DNA of 64,000 nucleotides from Tatumella ptyseos ATCC 33301 (GTDB lineage: Bacteria; Pseudomonadota; Gammaproteobacteria; Enterobacterales; Enterobacteriaceae): positions 124,001-188,000 of the forward strand of contig NZ_JMPR01000038.1 in the NCBI RefSeq assembly GCF_000735525.1. The letters are read 5' to 3'. Each line of letters opens with the position of its first letter. Position 1 is the first letter of the stretch. Under the pieces are notes generated by a model. The model was not told the origin of the DNA, did not search any database, and saw only the letters and a program-made list of their open reading frames with translations. The translations under genes were made by a program, and so were the position numbers. This document shows positions 48,547 through 58,496 of this stretch, one piece after another.

Positions 48547-51099
48547 TTACCGTTGAGGCAATACCTCCGGGGAGAGTGCCATTTTCTGATAACTGCTCAG
48601 CCACTGATGATATTTCTCACCGGACTGCCACAAACGACTGTGCACCCGGGCCAGTACGACAGGGTCACTGATTAACTGTAAACGTTGTTCACGTCCCAGT
48701 TTTTCAGGAGCCTCACTCAGTGCCAGATCGACCTGACGGTCACGGGCATGGTCAAGTAGCTGACTCTGTTTATGCCGCGACGTCGCCATGGCTGTCGCCA
48801 GTGCATTGAAGGCCGGGTTGAACACTGCATGCATAAAGCCATTATTTAACGCACGGCGATGGTTCAGTGTCAGATACTTATCCGTATCCACCAGCTCCTG
48901 CGGCGGCGCATACTCTTCCGGGATCAGGAACAGTTTTGCGCGCTGTGACTTCAGGCCCAGGGTTGCTCTGCTGGAGAACGCCGACACAAATGGCGACAGG
49001 ATCAGCGAGAAGACAATCGGGGCCAGCCACCACAGGAAGTTGAGGTTCAGCCAGCCCATCCCGGTGGCCCAGACGATACCCAGCAACATTTGCAGACCAT
49101 GGCGGGCAAAGGCTTCACTCCAGGGGGTAGCATCATCATCACGCTGTGGCGAGTTCCAGACAGCTTTCAGGCCGAGGAAGGCACTGACAACGAAGACCGT
49201 GTGGAACAGCATACGTACCGGGGCCAGCAGCACCGAAAACAGCATTTCCAGCATCAGAGAAATAAAGACGCGGGCCGCTCCTCCGTAAGGTTTAGCACCT
49301 TTACACCAGATTAAGATGACACTTAATAGCTTCGGTAAAAACAGCAATACCAGGGTGGTGGAGAACAGGGCAATAGCCAGTTCCGGACGCCACTGCGGCC
49401 AGACCGGGAACAACTGCCGGGGCTGCAGGAAGTACTGCGGTTCCATCAGGGTATGAACGACCTGAAGTGCCGTGGACAACGCCAGGAACATAAACCATAG
49501 TGGCGCCGACAGGTAAGACATGACCCCGGTCAGGAATACCGCACGGTGTACCGGGTGCATCCCTTTCACCAGGAATAACCGGAAGTTCATCAGGTTACCA
49601 TGACACCAGCGACGGTCGCGTTTCAGCTCATCCAGCAGGTTCGGCGGCAGTTCTTCATACGAACCGGGCAGATCATACGCAATCCACACACCCCAGCCGG
49701 CACGACGCATCAGCGCAGCTTCCACAAAGTCATGGGACAGGATAGAGCCGGCAAACGACCCTTCCCCTGGCAGTGGAGCCAGTGCACAGTGCTCGATAAA
49801 CGGTTTTACGCGAATAATGGCATTGTGCCCCCAGTAATGGGATTCCCCCAATTGCCAGAAGTGCAGACCTGCGGTAAAAAGCGGTCCGTAGACACGGGTA
49901 GCAAACTGCTGGCAACGGGCATACAGCGTATCCATCCCCGAGGCTTTTGGCGATGACTGGATGATGCCGGCATTCGGGTTAGCCTCCATCATGCGGACAA
50001 GCCCGGTAAGACATTCACCGCTCATCACACTGTCAGCGTCCAGCACAACCATATAGCTGTACTGGCTGCCCCAGCGACGGCAGAAATCATCGATGTTACC
50101 GCTTTTACGTTTTACACGGCGACGACGACGACGGTAGAAAATTTTACCGGCACCGCCCACATCTCTGACCAGTTCCATCCAGGCTTTCTGTTCAGCGATC
50201 GCGATATCGGCATCATAACTGTCACTAAGAATGTAAACATCAAAGTGCTCTGCATTACCGGTACGTACCACCGACTCCCAGGTGGCCCGCAGCCCCGCGA
50301 AGACACGCTCTACGTCTTCATTACAAATAGGCATGATAAGTGCGGTACGGTGCTCCGGATCCAGGGGTTCATCGCCGGTGGTAGAGTAAGAAATACTGTA
50401 TTTATCCTTACCCATCATCAGCTGGACAAAGCCCATCAATGCCGTCCAGAACCCGGCCGAAACCCAGCAGAAAAGGATAGCGAACAGGATCAGTATCCCG
50501 GTTTGCAGCACATACGGCAGTAACTGCAGCACCGATTGCTGCCAGTTCTGGCTCATCAGCTCTGAAGGATCGATAAGTGCCCAGCCCTGGTACGGCAGGA
50601 TCGTTTTCATGTACCAGGTCGCTATGACTGTCTGCGCGAGCGTCAGGAACAGCAAGATATAGCGACGAACAGACCCCACAAAACGCCATTTTTCTTCAGC
50701 GATGCGGGCATCAATGCTTGCCTGATCGTGCGGGTGGTGTGCTTTTGAGCGCCCCATCATCTTATTCCACAGACGGGTCACCGGGTTGGTCTCCCACGCA
50801 TCAGGGTACATGCCGGCACGTTTAACCGGCGGCATCGCCTTTAGTGTGGTGCGATCAAGGTCATCTTTCCCGAACTGTTTGCCGTCATCCAGGGATTCAG
50901 GCCAGGCCATCTCAATACGGGAAGAGACAGAGGTTAAAGGGGCATCATCCTCACGACTGCTGGCCGCCGTATCCTGGCCCAACTGGTGCTGGAAACCGGC
51001 AAAATCAGTATCGGTTGATGCGCGTAGCGCCGCCTGCTCCGCCGCAGGTAGCGGCAGAGCATCGACATATTTTTCGGGGGTAAAAGTTGATTTATTCAT
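48547..51099 (-). CDS. opgH: Glucan glucosyltransferase OpgH
   Basis: Inner-membrane family 2 glycosyltransferase that builds the beta-1,2 glucan backbone of osmoregulated periplasmic glucans; in E. coli it also links UDP-glucose to cell size. The 850 aa protein has an N-terminal cytoplasmic arm, two helices (about 140-215), a large cytoplasmic catalytic domain with LDADSVM and [10 protein letters not shown] (the R-W motif), then several membrane segments. Its ATG overlaps the opgG stop by 8 bases. Confidence 0.97.
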   Translation of the reverse strand: MNKSTFTPEKYVDALPLPAAEQAALRASTDTDFAGFQHQLGQDTAASSREDDAPLTSVSSRIEMAWPESLDDGKQFGKDDLDRTTLKAMPPVKRAGMYPDAWETNPVTRLWNKMMGRSKAHHPHDQASIDARIAEEKWRFVGSVRRYILLFLTLAQTVIATWYMKTILPYQGWALIDPSELMSQNWQQSVLQLLPYVLQTGILILFAILFCWVSAGFWTALMGFVQLMMGKDKYSISYSTTGDEPLDPEHRTALIMPICNEDVERVFAGLRATWESVVRTGNAEHFDVYILSDSYDADIAIAEQKAWMELVRDVGGAGKIFYRRRRRRVKRKSGNIDDFCRRWGSQYSYMVVLDADSVMSGECLTGLVRMMEANPNAGIIQSSPKASGMDTLYARCQQFATRVYGPLFTAGLHFWQLGESHYWGHNAIIRVKPFIEHCALAPLPGEGSFAGSILSHDFVEAALMRRAGWGVWIAYDLPGSYEELPPNLLDELKRDRRWCHGNLMNFRLFLVKGMHPVHRAVFLTGVMSYLSAPLWFMFLALSTALQVVHTLMEPQYFLQPRQLFPVWPQWRPELAIALFSTTLVLLFLPKLLSVILIWCKGAKPYGGAARVFISLMLEMLFSVLLAPVRMLFHTVFVVSAFLGLKAVWNSPQRDDDATPWSEAFARHGLQMLLGIVWATGMGWLNLNFLWWLAPIVFSLILSPFVSAFSSRATLGLKSQRAKLFLIPEEYAPPQELVDTDKYLTLNHRRALNNGFMHAVFNPAFNALATAMATSRHKQSQLLDHARDRQVDLALSEAPEKLGREQRLQLISDPVVLARVHSRLWQSGEKYHQWLSSYQKMALSPEVLPQR

Positions 51100-52657
51100 T
51101 GGCTGGTAACTGATAGCTCCAGGTTTCCGTCAACGTTTTATCGCCACTGACTAAAGCAGCACGCATTTCTGTCGTCTTTTTCGGGTCTTTGACCCGCAGA
51201 CGTAATACCAGGCGCCAGCCTTTAGTGACCGGATTGTATCGGACGCTTTGTTCCACCACTTCACCGTTATCACCGATACTGACCTGAGGCGCGACCTGAG
51301 TCTCCTGTGGCAGTTTACTCATGGCTTTGCCGGCGAAATCGATGATAAAGGCAATGGAACCATCCGGCTGGCGGACCAGGTTAGACTGCTTCACATCCCC
51401 GGCAGAGCGGAGTGTGTCAGCCACCCAGGCGACATTCGGTGAATGCAGCTGAGCTTCATCGCGGGTAAAATGTAAGCGGTAGTTAAAGTCGGTTTCTTTA
51501 CCCGGCTCAGGCATTTTTTCCGGAGACCAGAAAGCGACGATATTATCGTTCGTCTCATCATTGGTCGGAATTTCAACCAGTTCAACATGGCCCTTGCCCC
51601 AGTTACCCAGCGGTTCTACCCAGCCACTCGGACGTTCGTCATAACGGTCATCCAGGTCCTGATAATGGCTGAAGTCACGGTTACGTTGTAACAAACCAAA
51701 ACCTTTAGGGTTTTCAAGCGTGTAAGTGCTGACCGCCAGGCGTTTCGGATTGTTCAGCGGACGCCAGATCCATTCACCATTACCGTTATGAATAGACAGT
51801 CCATCTGAATCGTGCAACTCGTCACGGTAATTCAGGGTTGGCGACGGCTGGTTCGCTCCGAACAGGAACATACTGGTCAGCGGAGCGATCCCCAGTTTAC
51901 CGACATTATCACGCAGGAAAATTTTAGAATTCACATCCACGGTGCTCTCTTTGCCCGGATGCAGTACAAACCGGTACGCACCGGTCGCCCGCGGGGAATC
52001 CAGCAATGCGTAGATCACCAGCTGTTTATCCTGAGGTTTCGGACGCTGGATCCAGAATTCTTTAAAGCGTGGGAATTCTTCACCGGACGGTAATGCGGTA
52101 TCAATGGCCAGACCACGCGCCGACAGACCATAGACCTGCCCTGCCCCGATCACACGGAAATAGCTGGCGCCCAGGAAACTGGTAATTTCGTCTTCTTTAT
52201 TTTTGCTGTTAAGCGGATAAAGCACTTTAAACCCGGCAAAGCCGAGGTTTTTGAACGAATCCGCATCATGCGGAATATTGCCGAAAGTAAAATCATCCGG
52301 GCTGTATTTTATTTCACGCACAGAATTGGCCGTGACTTCATTTACTTTTACCGGAACATCAAAATACATTCCTTCCGGATAGAATTCGAGTTTGAAAGGG
52401 GTACGTAATTTTCCCCAATACGCTTTATCACGTTTATATTGGATTTGCTGGTAATCAGCATATTTCAAATCCCGGAGCTGTGAGGGCAGATTGCTTTTGG
52501 GTGCTTCATAGCTTTGCCCTGCCAGGGACTTTGCTTCTTTTGCGACATCATTAAGATCAAATGCCCAGCTATTACTGGCATACATGGCAAGCATCACTGC
52601 GGCACTTGCCAGCTGCATTTTCATCAACCCTGATTTTTTTTGTTCTTGATTGAGCAC
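51092..52657 (-). CDS. opgG: Periplasmic glucan biosynthesis protein OpgG
   Basis: Periplasmic protein needed to branch or release osmoregulated glucans. The 521 aa frame starts at GTG 52657 with GGGGGAG close upstream. A start at ATG 52624 would match the E. coli N-terminus better but has a poor ribosome site. The signal peptide [22 protein letters not shown] is cut after WA. Conserved blocks include [35 protein letters not shown] and [19 protein letters not shown]. It begins the opgGH operon. Confidence 0.96.
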   Translation of the reverse strand: MLNQEQKKSGLMKMQLASAAVMLAMYASNSWAFDLNDVAKEAKSLAGQSYEAPKSNLPSQLRDLKYADYQQIQYKRDKAYWGKLRTPFKLEFYPEGMYFDVPVKVNEVTANSVREIKYSPDDFTFGNIPHDADSFKNLGFAGFKVLYPLNSKNKEDEITSFLGASYFRVIGAGQVYGLSARGLAIDTALPSGEEFPRFKEFWIQRPKPQDKQLVIYALLDSPRATGAYRFVLHPGKESTVDVNSKIFLRDNVGKLGIAPLTSMFLFGANQPSPTLNYRDELHDSDGLSIHNGNGEWIWRPLNNPKRLAVSTYTLENPKGFGLLQRNRDFSHYQDLDDRYDERPSGWVEPLGNWGKGHVELVEIPTNDETNDNIVAFWSPEKMPEPGKETDFNYRLHFTRDEAQLHSPNVAWVADTLRSAGDVKQSNLVRQPDGSIAFIIDFAGKAMSKLPQETQVAPQVSIGDNGEVVEQSVRYNPVTKGWRLVLRLRVKDPKKTTEMRAALVSGDKTLTETWSYQLPANE

Positions 52658-52882
52658 ATCTCCCCCTTGCGTGCGTGTGCCTGAGAAATCACTGTCATAG
52701 TAATGGATTCTGCCAGATTCTGACAGCGACCCCGAAAGAATGTAGGTATTATCTTCCTGAAAAGCTTTTTTTCAGAATCTTTAACGAAACCCGTCAGGGT
52801 TCTTACATGTCTGATAGAATTATAGTACGACTTTTATCAGGCATACTGCCGGAAAGTTCCAATTTATCAGACGAGTGCTTAT

Positions 52883-53998
52883 ATGACCCCCGAAAAACCT
52901 GAACGCGAGTATTTTCTGGACTCTATCCGGGCATGGCTGATGCTACTGGGTGTGCCATTTCATGTATCACTGATCTACTCCAGTCAGCAATGGACAGTAA
53001 ATAGTCCTAACGCTTCACTCTGGCTGACCCTGTTTAATGAATTTATACACTCATTTCGTATGCAGGTGTTTTTCGTTATTTCAGGTTATTTTTCTTACAT
53101 GCTCTATTTACGCTATCAGCCTTTACGCTGGCTGAAAGTCCGTGGTGAACGGGTCGGAATTCCTTTTCTGGCAGCCATTCCGTTAATCACATTGCCGCAA
53201 TTTTATATGTTAAAAAGTTTGTCGCCGAAATTTACTGGCTGGGCAGAATATACCGCTTATCAGCGTTATAACACTCTGGTCTGGGAACTGATTTCACATT
53301 TATGGTTCCTGTTAGTATTACTTCTGCTCACCGCCAGCGGAATGCTTATATTTGCTGTCCTCAGGAAGCACCAGCAGCGGCTCTCACAACTTACACTGAC
53401 CTGGCCGCGTATTTTTGTGGCACTGGCTTGTTCTGTGGTGGTGTGGGGACTGTTCCGTCGTCTGCTGCTGTGGCAGGCTCCGGCATTGCTGATGGACGGA
53501 TTATTTAATATCGCGGTGATGCAGACGCTGTTTTATCTGCCGTTCTTTGTGCTGGGGGCCATTGCCTGGACAAACCCGGCAGCAAAAGCCCTGTTTGTTC
53601 GCCCTCACCCGGTGTTATGGACCGGTGCTATCGTGCTGTTTATCGCCTACCACTTTAACCAGCAATACAGTGCCGGCGATGGCTGGCTTTATGAACTGGA
53701 TGCCCTGATCTCTACCGGGATGGGGCTCTGTATGCTGAATGTATGTTACAGCTGCGGCCACCGTTTTCTGAACCGCGCCTCCCCCCGGATTTCCTATCTG
53801 GTGAATGCGTCTTTGTTTATTTACCTGGTACACCATCCGTTGACGCTGGTATTTGGCCTGTTTCTGATGCCACATATCCCGGGTGACACCGTCGGTTTCT
53901 GCATCGGATTGCTGTTTGTCTTCGGCCTGTCGTTCCTGCTCTACGAAATTCATCGCCGTATTCCGGTACTGCGTTTCTTATTCTCAGGTAAAAAATAG
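52883..53998 (+). CDS. opgC: Glucan succinyltransferase OpgC
   Basis: Inner-membrane acyltransferase-3 protein that adds succinyl groups to periplasmic glucans. The 371 aa protein (E. coli 385) has about 10 membrane segments. REYFLDSIRAWLMLLGVPFHVSLIYSSQ holds the conserved helix-1 histidine, SFRMQVFFVISGYFSYML follows, and NASLFIYLVHHPLTL is near the end. It is divergent from opgG across 225 bases. Confidence 0.95.
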   Translation: MTPEKPEREYFLDSIRAWLMLLGVPFHVSLIYSSQQWTVNSPNASLWLTLFNEFIHSFRMQVFFVISGYFSYMLYLRYQPLRWLKVRGERVGIPFLAAIPLITLPQFYMLKSLSPKFTGWAEYTAYQRYNTLVWELISHLWFLLVLLLLTASGMLIFAVLRKHQQRLSQLTLTWPRIFVALACSVVVWGLFRRLLLWQAPALLMDGLFNIAVMQTLFYLPFFVLGAIAWTNPAAKALFVRPHPVLWTGAIVLFIAYHFNQQYSAGDGWLYELDALISTGMGLCMLNVCYSCGHRFLNRASPRISYLVNASLFIYLVHHPLTLVFGLFLMPHIPGDTVGFCIGLLFVFGLSFLLYEIHRRIPVLRFLFSGKK

Positions 53999-54150
53999 TG
54001 CCCCTGTTGCCTGTCCGCCTTGCCGGCAGACAGGCAACAGACTCCGCCAGACAATAACGTTACGATTTACCGCATTGGTCAATACCCTGTATAAAGACGT
54101 ACTGACGCCGGATAGTTCTATCACCTGCAACAACCATAAAGAGTTTTATA

Positions 54151-55659
54151 ATGAATCAGGAACAACATTCTTCCTCTGCGACACATCATGCCGTGGACTC
54201 CCCCGGCATGATGTCGGTTTTCCGCCAGCCCGCATTGCTGACCCGTGAATCGCTGGCGGGTATTGTCACGGCACTGGCCTTAATCCCCGAAGTTATCTCC
54301 TTTTCCGTGGTCGCGGGGGTTGACCCGAAGGTCAGTCTGATCGCGTCTGTGGTGATCTGCCTGACTTTATCGGTGATTGGCGGTCGCCCGGCAATGGTGA
54401 GTGCGGCCGCAGGCTCTGTTGCCCTGGTGATTGGCCCGATGGTTCATCAGCACGGCATTCCCTACCTGCTGCCGACGGTCGTCCTGGCGGGCATATTGCA
54501 GATAATCTTCGGCATTGCCGGTCTTTCCCGGATGATGCGCTATATTCCCCGCCCGGTGATGACAGGGTTTGTGAACTCGCTGGGCATATTGATATTTTTC
54601 GCCCAGGTTCCCCATGTCTGGAAGCAGTCACCGCTGGTACTGCTCTTTTTTATCCTGACTCTGGGCATTGTGCTCCTGCTGCCACGACTGACGACCCGGA
54701 TCCCGGCACCGCTGGTGGCGATAGTGGCTATTACCACCATCGCCTGGAGCATGGGATATTCTCTGCCGAATGTGGGTGATGAAGGCCCGATGAGTCGCGG
54801 TCTGCCCGGGCTGACACTGTTACAGGTGCCGCTGAACATGCAGACGTTACAAATTATCTGGCCGACGGCCGTCAGTGTTGCGCTGGTCGGACTGATTGAA
54901 TCCTTACTGACGGCAAAAGTGGTCGATGACCTGACCGATACCCATTCGTCAAAGCGAAAAGAAGCCACCGGCCTTGGCATCGCCAATATTCTGGCCGGTT
55001 TTTATGGCGGTATCGCCGGCTGTGCGATGATAGGTCAGACAATTGTTAACGTGGAATTAGGCAAGGCACGCAGCCGCGTTTCCACACTGGTCGCCGGGGT
55101 TGTACTCTTGTTACTGGTCAGTGTTCTGAGTCAGGTCATGGCACATATTCCGATGGTTGTTCTGGCCGCAATCATGATGGTCGTCGCTGTCAAAACACTG
55201 AGCTGGCATAGCGTAAAACCGGCCACTTTACGGCGCATCCCGTTATCTGAGACACTGATTATGCTGGCCACCGTCGCCATTACGGTCTGGACCAGTAATC
55301 TGGCGCTTGGCGTCGTCAGCGGAGTGCTGCTGGCCGTTCTGTGGTTTGCACGACGTCTGAGCCATGTGATCACAGCAGAACGCCAGCTATCGGCCGATAA
55401 CAACACAGCGCATTACAAAATCTATGGCCCGCTATTCTTTGCCAGCAGTAATGACCTGTATGAACATTTTGATTACGCCAATGATCCTGAACATGTGGAG
55501 ATAGATTTGTCCGAAGCAATGATCCTGGACGCTTCTACGGTCGCCGCACTGGATGCCATCGAACTCCGTTACCAGCGCTACCAGACCCGGGTGACCATCA
55601 CCGGTCTCGGGGGGCAAAGCAAAGTCATTCATCAGCGGCTGACCGGTAAGCTGGACTGA
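54151..55659 (+). CDS. SulP-family anion transporter with STAS domain
   Basis: 502 aa inner-membrane protein of the SulP (SLC26-like) family. LAGIVTALALIPEVISFSVVAGVDPKVSLIASV is the classic SulP helix-1/2 region. About 10-12 hydrophobic segments run to residue 400, then a short STAS domain (about 425-502) with HVEIDLSEAMILDASTVAALD. The substrate (sulfate, bicarbonate, C4-dicarboxylate or other anion) cannot be told from sequence. It stands alone in a 150-base 5' gap; no carbonic anhydrase or cys gene is adjacent. Confidence 0.9.
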   Translation: MNQEQHSSSATHHAVDSPGMMSVFRQPALLTRESLAGIVTALALIPEVISFSVVAGVDPKVSLIASVVICLTLSVIGGRPAMVSAAAGSVALVIGPMVHQHGIPYLLPTVVLAGILQIIFGIAGLSRMMRYIPRPVMTGFVNSLGILIFFAQVPHVWKQSPLVLLFFILTLGIVLLLPRLTTRIPAPLVAIVAITTIAWSMGYSLPNVGDEGPMSRGLPGLTLLQVPLNMQTLQIIWPTAVSVALVGLIESLLTAKVVDDLTDTHSSKRKEATGLGIANILAGFYGGIAGCAMIGQTIVNVELGKARSRVSTLVAGVVLLLLVSVLSQVMAHIPMVVLAAIMMVVAVKTLSWHSVKPATLRRIPLSETLIMLATVAITVWTSNLALGVVSGVLLAVLWFARRLSHVITAERQLSADNNTAHYKIYGPLFFASSNDLYEHFDYANDPEHVEIDLSEAMILDASTVAALDAIELRYQRYQTRVTITGLGGQSKVIHQRLTGKLD

Positions 55660-56168
55660 TACGTTTTCTGTACCGGTGCCCTCCCCGGCACCGGCCTTCA
55701 GGGCCGACCTTCCCCGGCGTGTTCTGTTTTTTAATCCGCCCTGCCAATATTCTTCGTTTCAGTTTGCCTGTACTGCGCTGTCTTTCTTTGTTTACCGCCT
55801 CGCCTGTCTGCATCCCTGTCCCCGGTTTTTCATGCTGGCCGTCCGGACCGTTGGCTCAGATACAAATCCACACATTTTTTCCGGAAATACCTGAATACCG
55901 GTCTAACATTAATAAGAATACTCTGTTGCGTAGGACACTACTCCGGGGCCACGTTCCGGCGGTTGCTGGCAGAGGGAAGGGTTTCTGTCGCTGATTTGGC
56001 AGAACGATGTTACAGGAGTGGCATGACTGGCTGTTTTTCATGGGGATTTCCCCGCGGTAAACGGGACTCAGCCACTGGCTGATGAGGGTTTCACTGCAAA
56101 ACCAGTAATGAAAATCGTTATCATCTTAACAAAAAGTGCGACAAACAAGTCAAACTACATTAATTTAT
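55660..56168. other. Gap between SulP gene and dehydrogenase operon
   Basis: About 500 bases without a credible gene. The left part (55660-55910) is GC-mixed and shows only chance frames. The right part becomes AT-rich towards the promoter at 56169. No repeats or RNA gene recognised. Confidence 0.5.
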
Positions 56169-56197
56169 TTAACATTTACGTTTCTTTTAGCTATAGA
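56169..56197 (+). promoter_or_regulatory. Promoter of the dehydrogenase operon
   Basis: TTAACA (56169-56174) and TATAGA (56192-56197) with an exact 17-base spacer. The start would be near 56204, about 37 bases before the first gene. Confidence 0.65.
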
Positions 56198-56198
56198 A

Positions 56199-56214
56199 TG
56201 TGATTTTACTCACA
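56199..56214. promoter_or_regulatory. Perfect CRP site over the operon start
   Basis: TGTGA-TTTTAC-TCACA at 56199-56214 matches the CRP half-sites perfectly. Its centre is near +3 relative to the promoter just upstream, a position from which CRP usually represses; it could instead activate an unseen downstream promoter. Confidence 0.7.
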
Positions 56215-56240
56215 TATGGCTCTACGGATGTGGAATTTCT

Positions 56241-56810
56241 ATGAAGCAAAATTTTGAGCAATCGCCGTCTAATGTTATCGGGAATGGAACCGGTTCCAGC
56301 CGGAGGGACTTTATCCGTTCCGCACTGGTTATCTCTGTCGCCGGCATTGCTGCCTCACTGCCATTACAAAGTTTCGCTGATAGCGTCATCCGTGGCAGCG
56401 ACGCAGCGCGTGATTTTATCCGGGTATCGCAAACCATTACTGAACACAAACATATCAGTCCGCAACTGGCCTCACACTTTCTGAGCGCTTTCAGCCAGCG
56501 AGACCCGCAATTCAACAGCAAAATTTCCCGTCTGGCCGCTGTGATCCAGCCATCAGACACGGCCGTCGCGTTCAAACAGCGAGCCGTTGCTGCCGGCCTG
56601 GGTAACTTTCTGCAGGACATTGTTACCGCCTGGTATACCGGAACCCTCGGCGATGACTATAAGGGCACCCTGGTCGCTTATAAAGAGGCATTGATGTATG
56701 CCACGGTCAGTGACGGACTGGTGGTCCCTACCTATTGTGGCAATGGCCCCCTATGGTGGACTGCTCCGGTACCGGACCCGCTGGATCCTGAATTAATCGA
56801 CAACCTGTAA
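56241..56810 (+). CDS. Sugar-acid dehydrogenase, small (gamma) subunit
   Basis: 189 aa protein of the gluconate 2-dehydrogenase subunit 3 family. The twin-arginine signal SRRDFIRSALVIS (20-32) exports it, probably carrying the co-folded FAD subunit to the periplasm. The body contains the conserved end segment YATVSDGLVVPTYCGNGPLWW. ATG 56241 is chosen; the frame is open to 56136, but that region includes the promoter and CRP site. It is first of three genes; the next begins 21 bases later. Confidence 0.88.
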   Translation: MKQNFEQSPSNVIGNGTGSSRRDFIRSALVISVAGIAASLPLQSFADSVIRGSDAARDFIRVSQTITEHKHISPQLASHFLSAFSQRDPQFNSKISRLAAVIQPSDTAVAFKQRAVAAGLGNFLQDIVTAWYTGTLGDDYKGTLVAYKEALMYATVSDGLVVPTYCGNGPLWWTAPVPDPLDPELIDNL

Positions 56811-56831
56811 TTGTGACCTGATAAAAAAAGA

Positions 56832-58496
56832 ATGCATACGATGAAAAAACCTGAATTTACTGCCGGTGGCGATGCCTCTGCAGATATTGTGATTGTGGGC
56901 TCCGGTATTGTTGGCGGGATGATTGCAGACAGATTAGTCAGCCAGGGGTATTCGGTACTGGTACTGGAAGCCGGTTTGCGTATCAGCCGTGCTCAGGCTG
57001 TTGAAAACTGGCGAAATATGCCATTTGCTAACCGTGCCGGTTCAGATTTTCAGGGGCTGTACCCTCAGTCTCCGCTGGCCCCTGCGCCGCTCTATTTTCC
57101 GCCGAATAACTATGTGAATGTTACCGGCCCCAGTGCCGGGAGCTTCCAGCAGGGCTATCTGCGAACCGTCGGTGGCACCACCTGGCACTGGGCTGCGTCC
57201 TGCTGGCGTCATATGCCCAGTGATTTCGTGATGCAGAGTAAGTATGGTGTCGGCCGTGACTGGGCAATTACCTATGATGAAATGGAGCCCTGGTATTGTG
57301 AGGCAGAATATGAAATCGGGGTCGCCGGCCCCAGTGACCCTGCCATGCAGTCCCCGCGCGAGCGCAGCAAACCCTACCCGATGGAGATGGTTCCGTTTGC
57401 CCACGGAGATGCCTATTTTGCCAGTGTGGTGAACCCGCATGGCTATAATCTGGTGCCTATTCCGCAGGGACGCAGCACCCGCCCGTGGGAAGGTCGTCCG
57501 GTCTGTTGCGGTAATAATAACTGCCAGCCTATTTGTCCTATCGGCGCGATGTATAACGGTATTCATCATATTGAACGTGCAGAGCAAAAAGGGGCCGTCG
57601 TTCTGGCTGAATCGGTGGTGTATAAGATAGATACCGATGGTAATAACCGCGTGACGGCCGTCCATTGGCTGGATAACCAGGGCGCGTCCCATAAAGCCAC
57701 AGGCAAAGCCTTTGCGCTTGCCTGTAACGGCATAGAAACCCCTCGTCTGTTACTGCAGGCAGCCAATAAAGCCAACCCGAACGGGATCGCTAACAGCTCA
57801 GATATGGTGGGACGCAACATGATGGACCACTCCGGCTTCCACTGTAGCTTCCTGACCGAAGAGCCGGTATGGCTCGGCCGCGGCCCGGCACAAAGCAGTT
57901 GCATGGTCGGTCCGCGTGATGGTGCTTTCCGCAGCCAGTATTCGGCTAACAAAATGATCCTGAATAATATTTCCCGCGTGGTCCCGGCCACCAAACAGGC
58001 ACTGGCGAAAGGTCTGGTCGGTAAGGCGCTGGATGAAGAAATCCGTTACCGGTCGATCCACGGGGTAGATATCTCCATCAGTCTGGAGCCGTTGCCGGAT
58101 CCTGAAAACCGACTGACGCTCAGCAAAACGCGTAAAGATCCGCATGGCCTCGCCTGCCCGGACATCCATTACGATGTCGGCGATTATGTCCGTAAAGGGG
58201 CGACTGCCGCTCATGAGCAGTTAGAACATATCGGCTCGCTGTTTAATGGTAAAGAATTCAATATCACCACCAGCCTGAATGCGAATAACCACATTATGGG
58301 CGGAACCATTATGGGTAAATCGGCTAAAGACGCGGTCGTAGACGGCAACTGCCGTACCTTTGACCATGAAAATTTATGGCTGCCGGGTGGCGGTGCGATC
58401 CCTTCTGCCAGCGTCGTCAACAGCACCCTGAGTATGGCGGCATTAGGTCTGAAAGCGGCCCACGATATTTCTCTGCGTATGAAGGAGTTTGCATGA
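56832..58496 (+). CDS. Sugar-acid dehydrogenase, FAD (GMC) large subunit
   Basis: 554 aa GMC-type flavoprotein, catalytic subunit of a gluconate or 2-ketogluconate dehydrogenase in the periplasm. The FAD fold VIVGSGIVGGMIADRL lies near residues 20-35. TVGGTTWHWAASCWRHMP is the GMC region near FAD, CNNNCQPICPIGAMYNG supplies cysteines that may hold an iron-sulfur centre as in related fructose and glucose dehydrogenases, and HIMGGTIMG and LPGGGAIPSASVVNSTLSMAALGL are the active-site end motifs. It has no signal peptide and would ride out with the Tat partner. ATG 56841 is an alternative start. Confidence 0.88.
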   Translation: MHTMKKPEFTAGGDASADIVIVGSGIVGGMIADRLVSQGYSVLVLEAGLRISRAQAVENWRNMPFANRAGSDFQGLYPQSPLAPAPLYFPPNNYVNVTGPSAGSFQQGYLRTVGGTTWHWAASCWRHMPSDFVMQSKYGVGRDWAITYDEMEPWYCEAEYEIGVAGPSDPAMQSPRERSKPYPMEMVPFAHGDAYFASVVNPHGYNLVPIPQGRSTRPWEGRPVCCGNNNCQPICPIGAMYNGIHHIERAEQKGAVVLAESVVYKIDTDGNNRVTAVHWLDNQGASHKATGKAFALACNGIETPRLLLQAANKANPNGIANSSDMVGRNMMDHSGFHCSFLTEEPVWLGRGPAQSSCMVGPRDGAFRSQYSANKMILNNISRVVPATKQALAKGLVGKALDEEIRYRSIHGVDISISLEPLPDPENRLTLSKTRKDPHGLACPDIHYDVGDYVRKGATAAHEQLEHIGSLFNGKEFNITTSLNANNHIMGGTIMGKSAKDAVVDGNCRTFDHENLWLPGGGAIPSASVVNSTLSMAALGLKAAHDISLRMKEFA

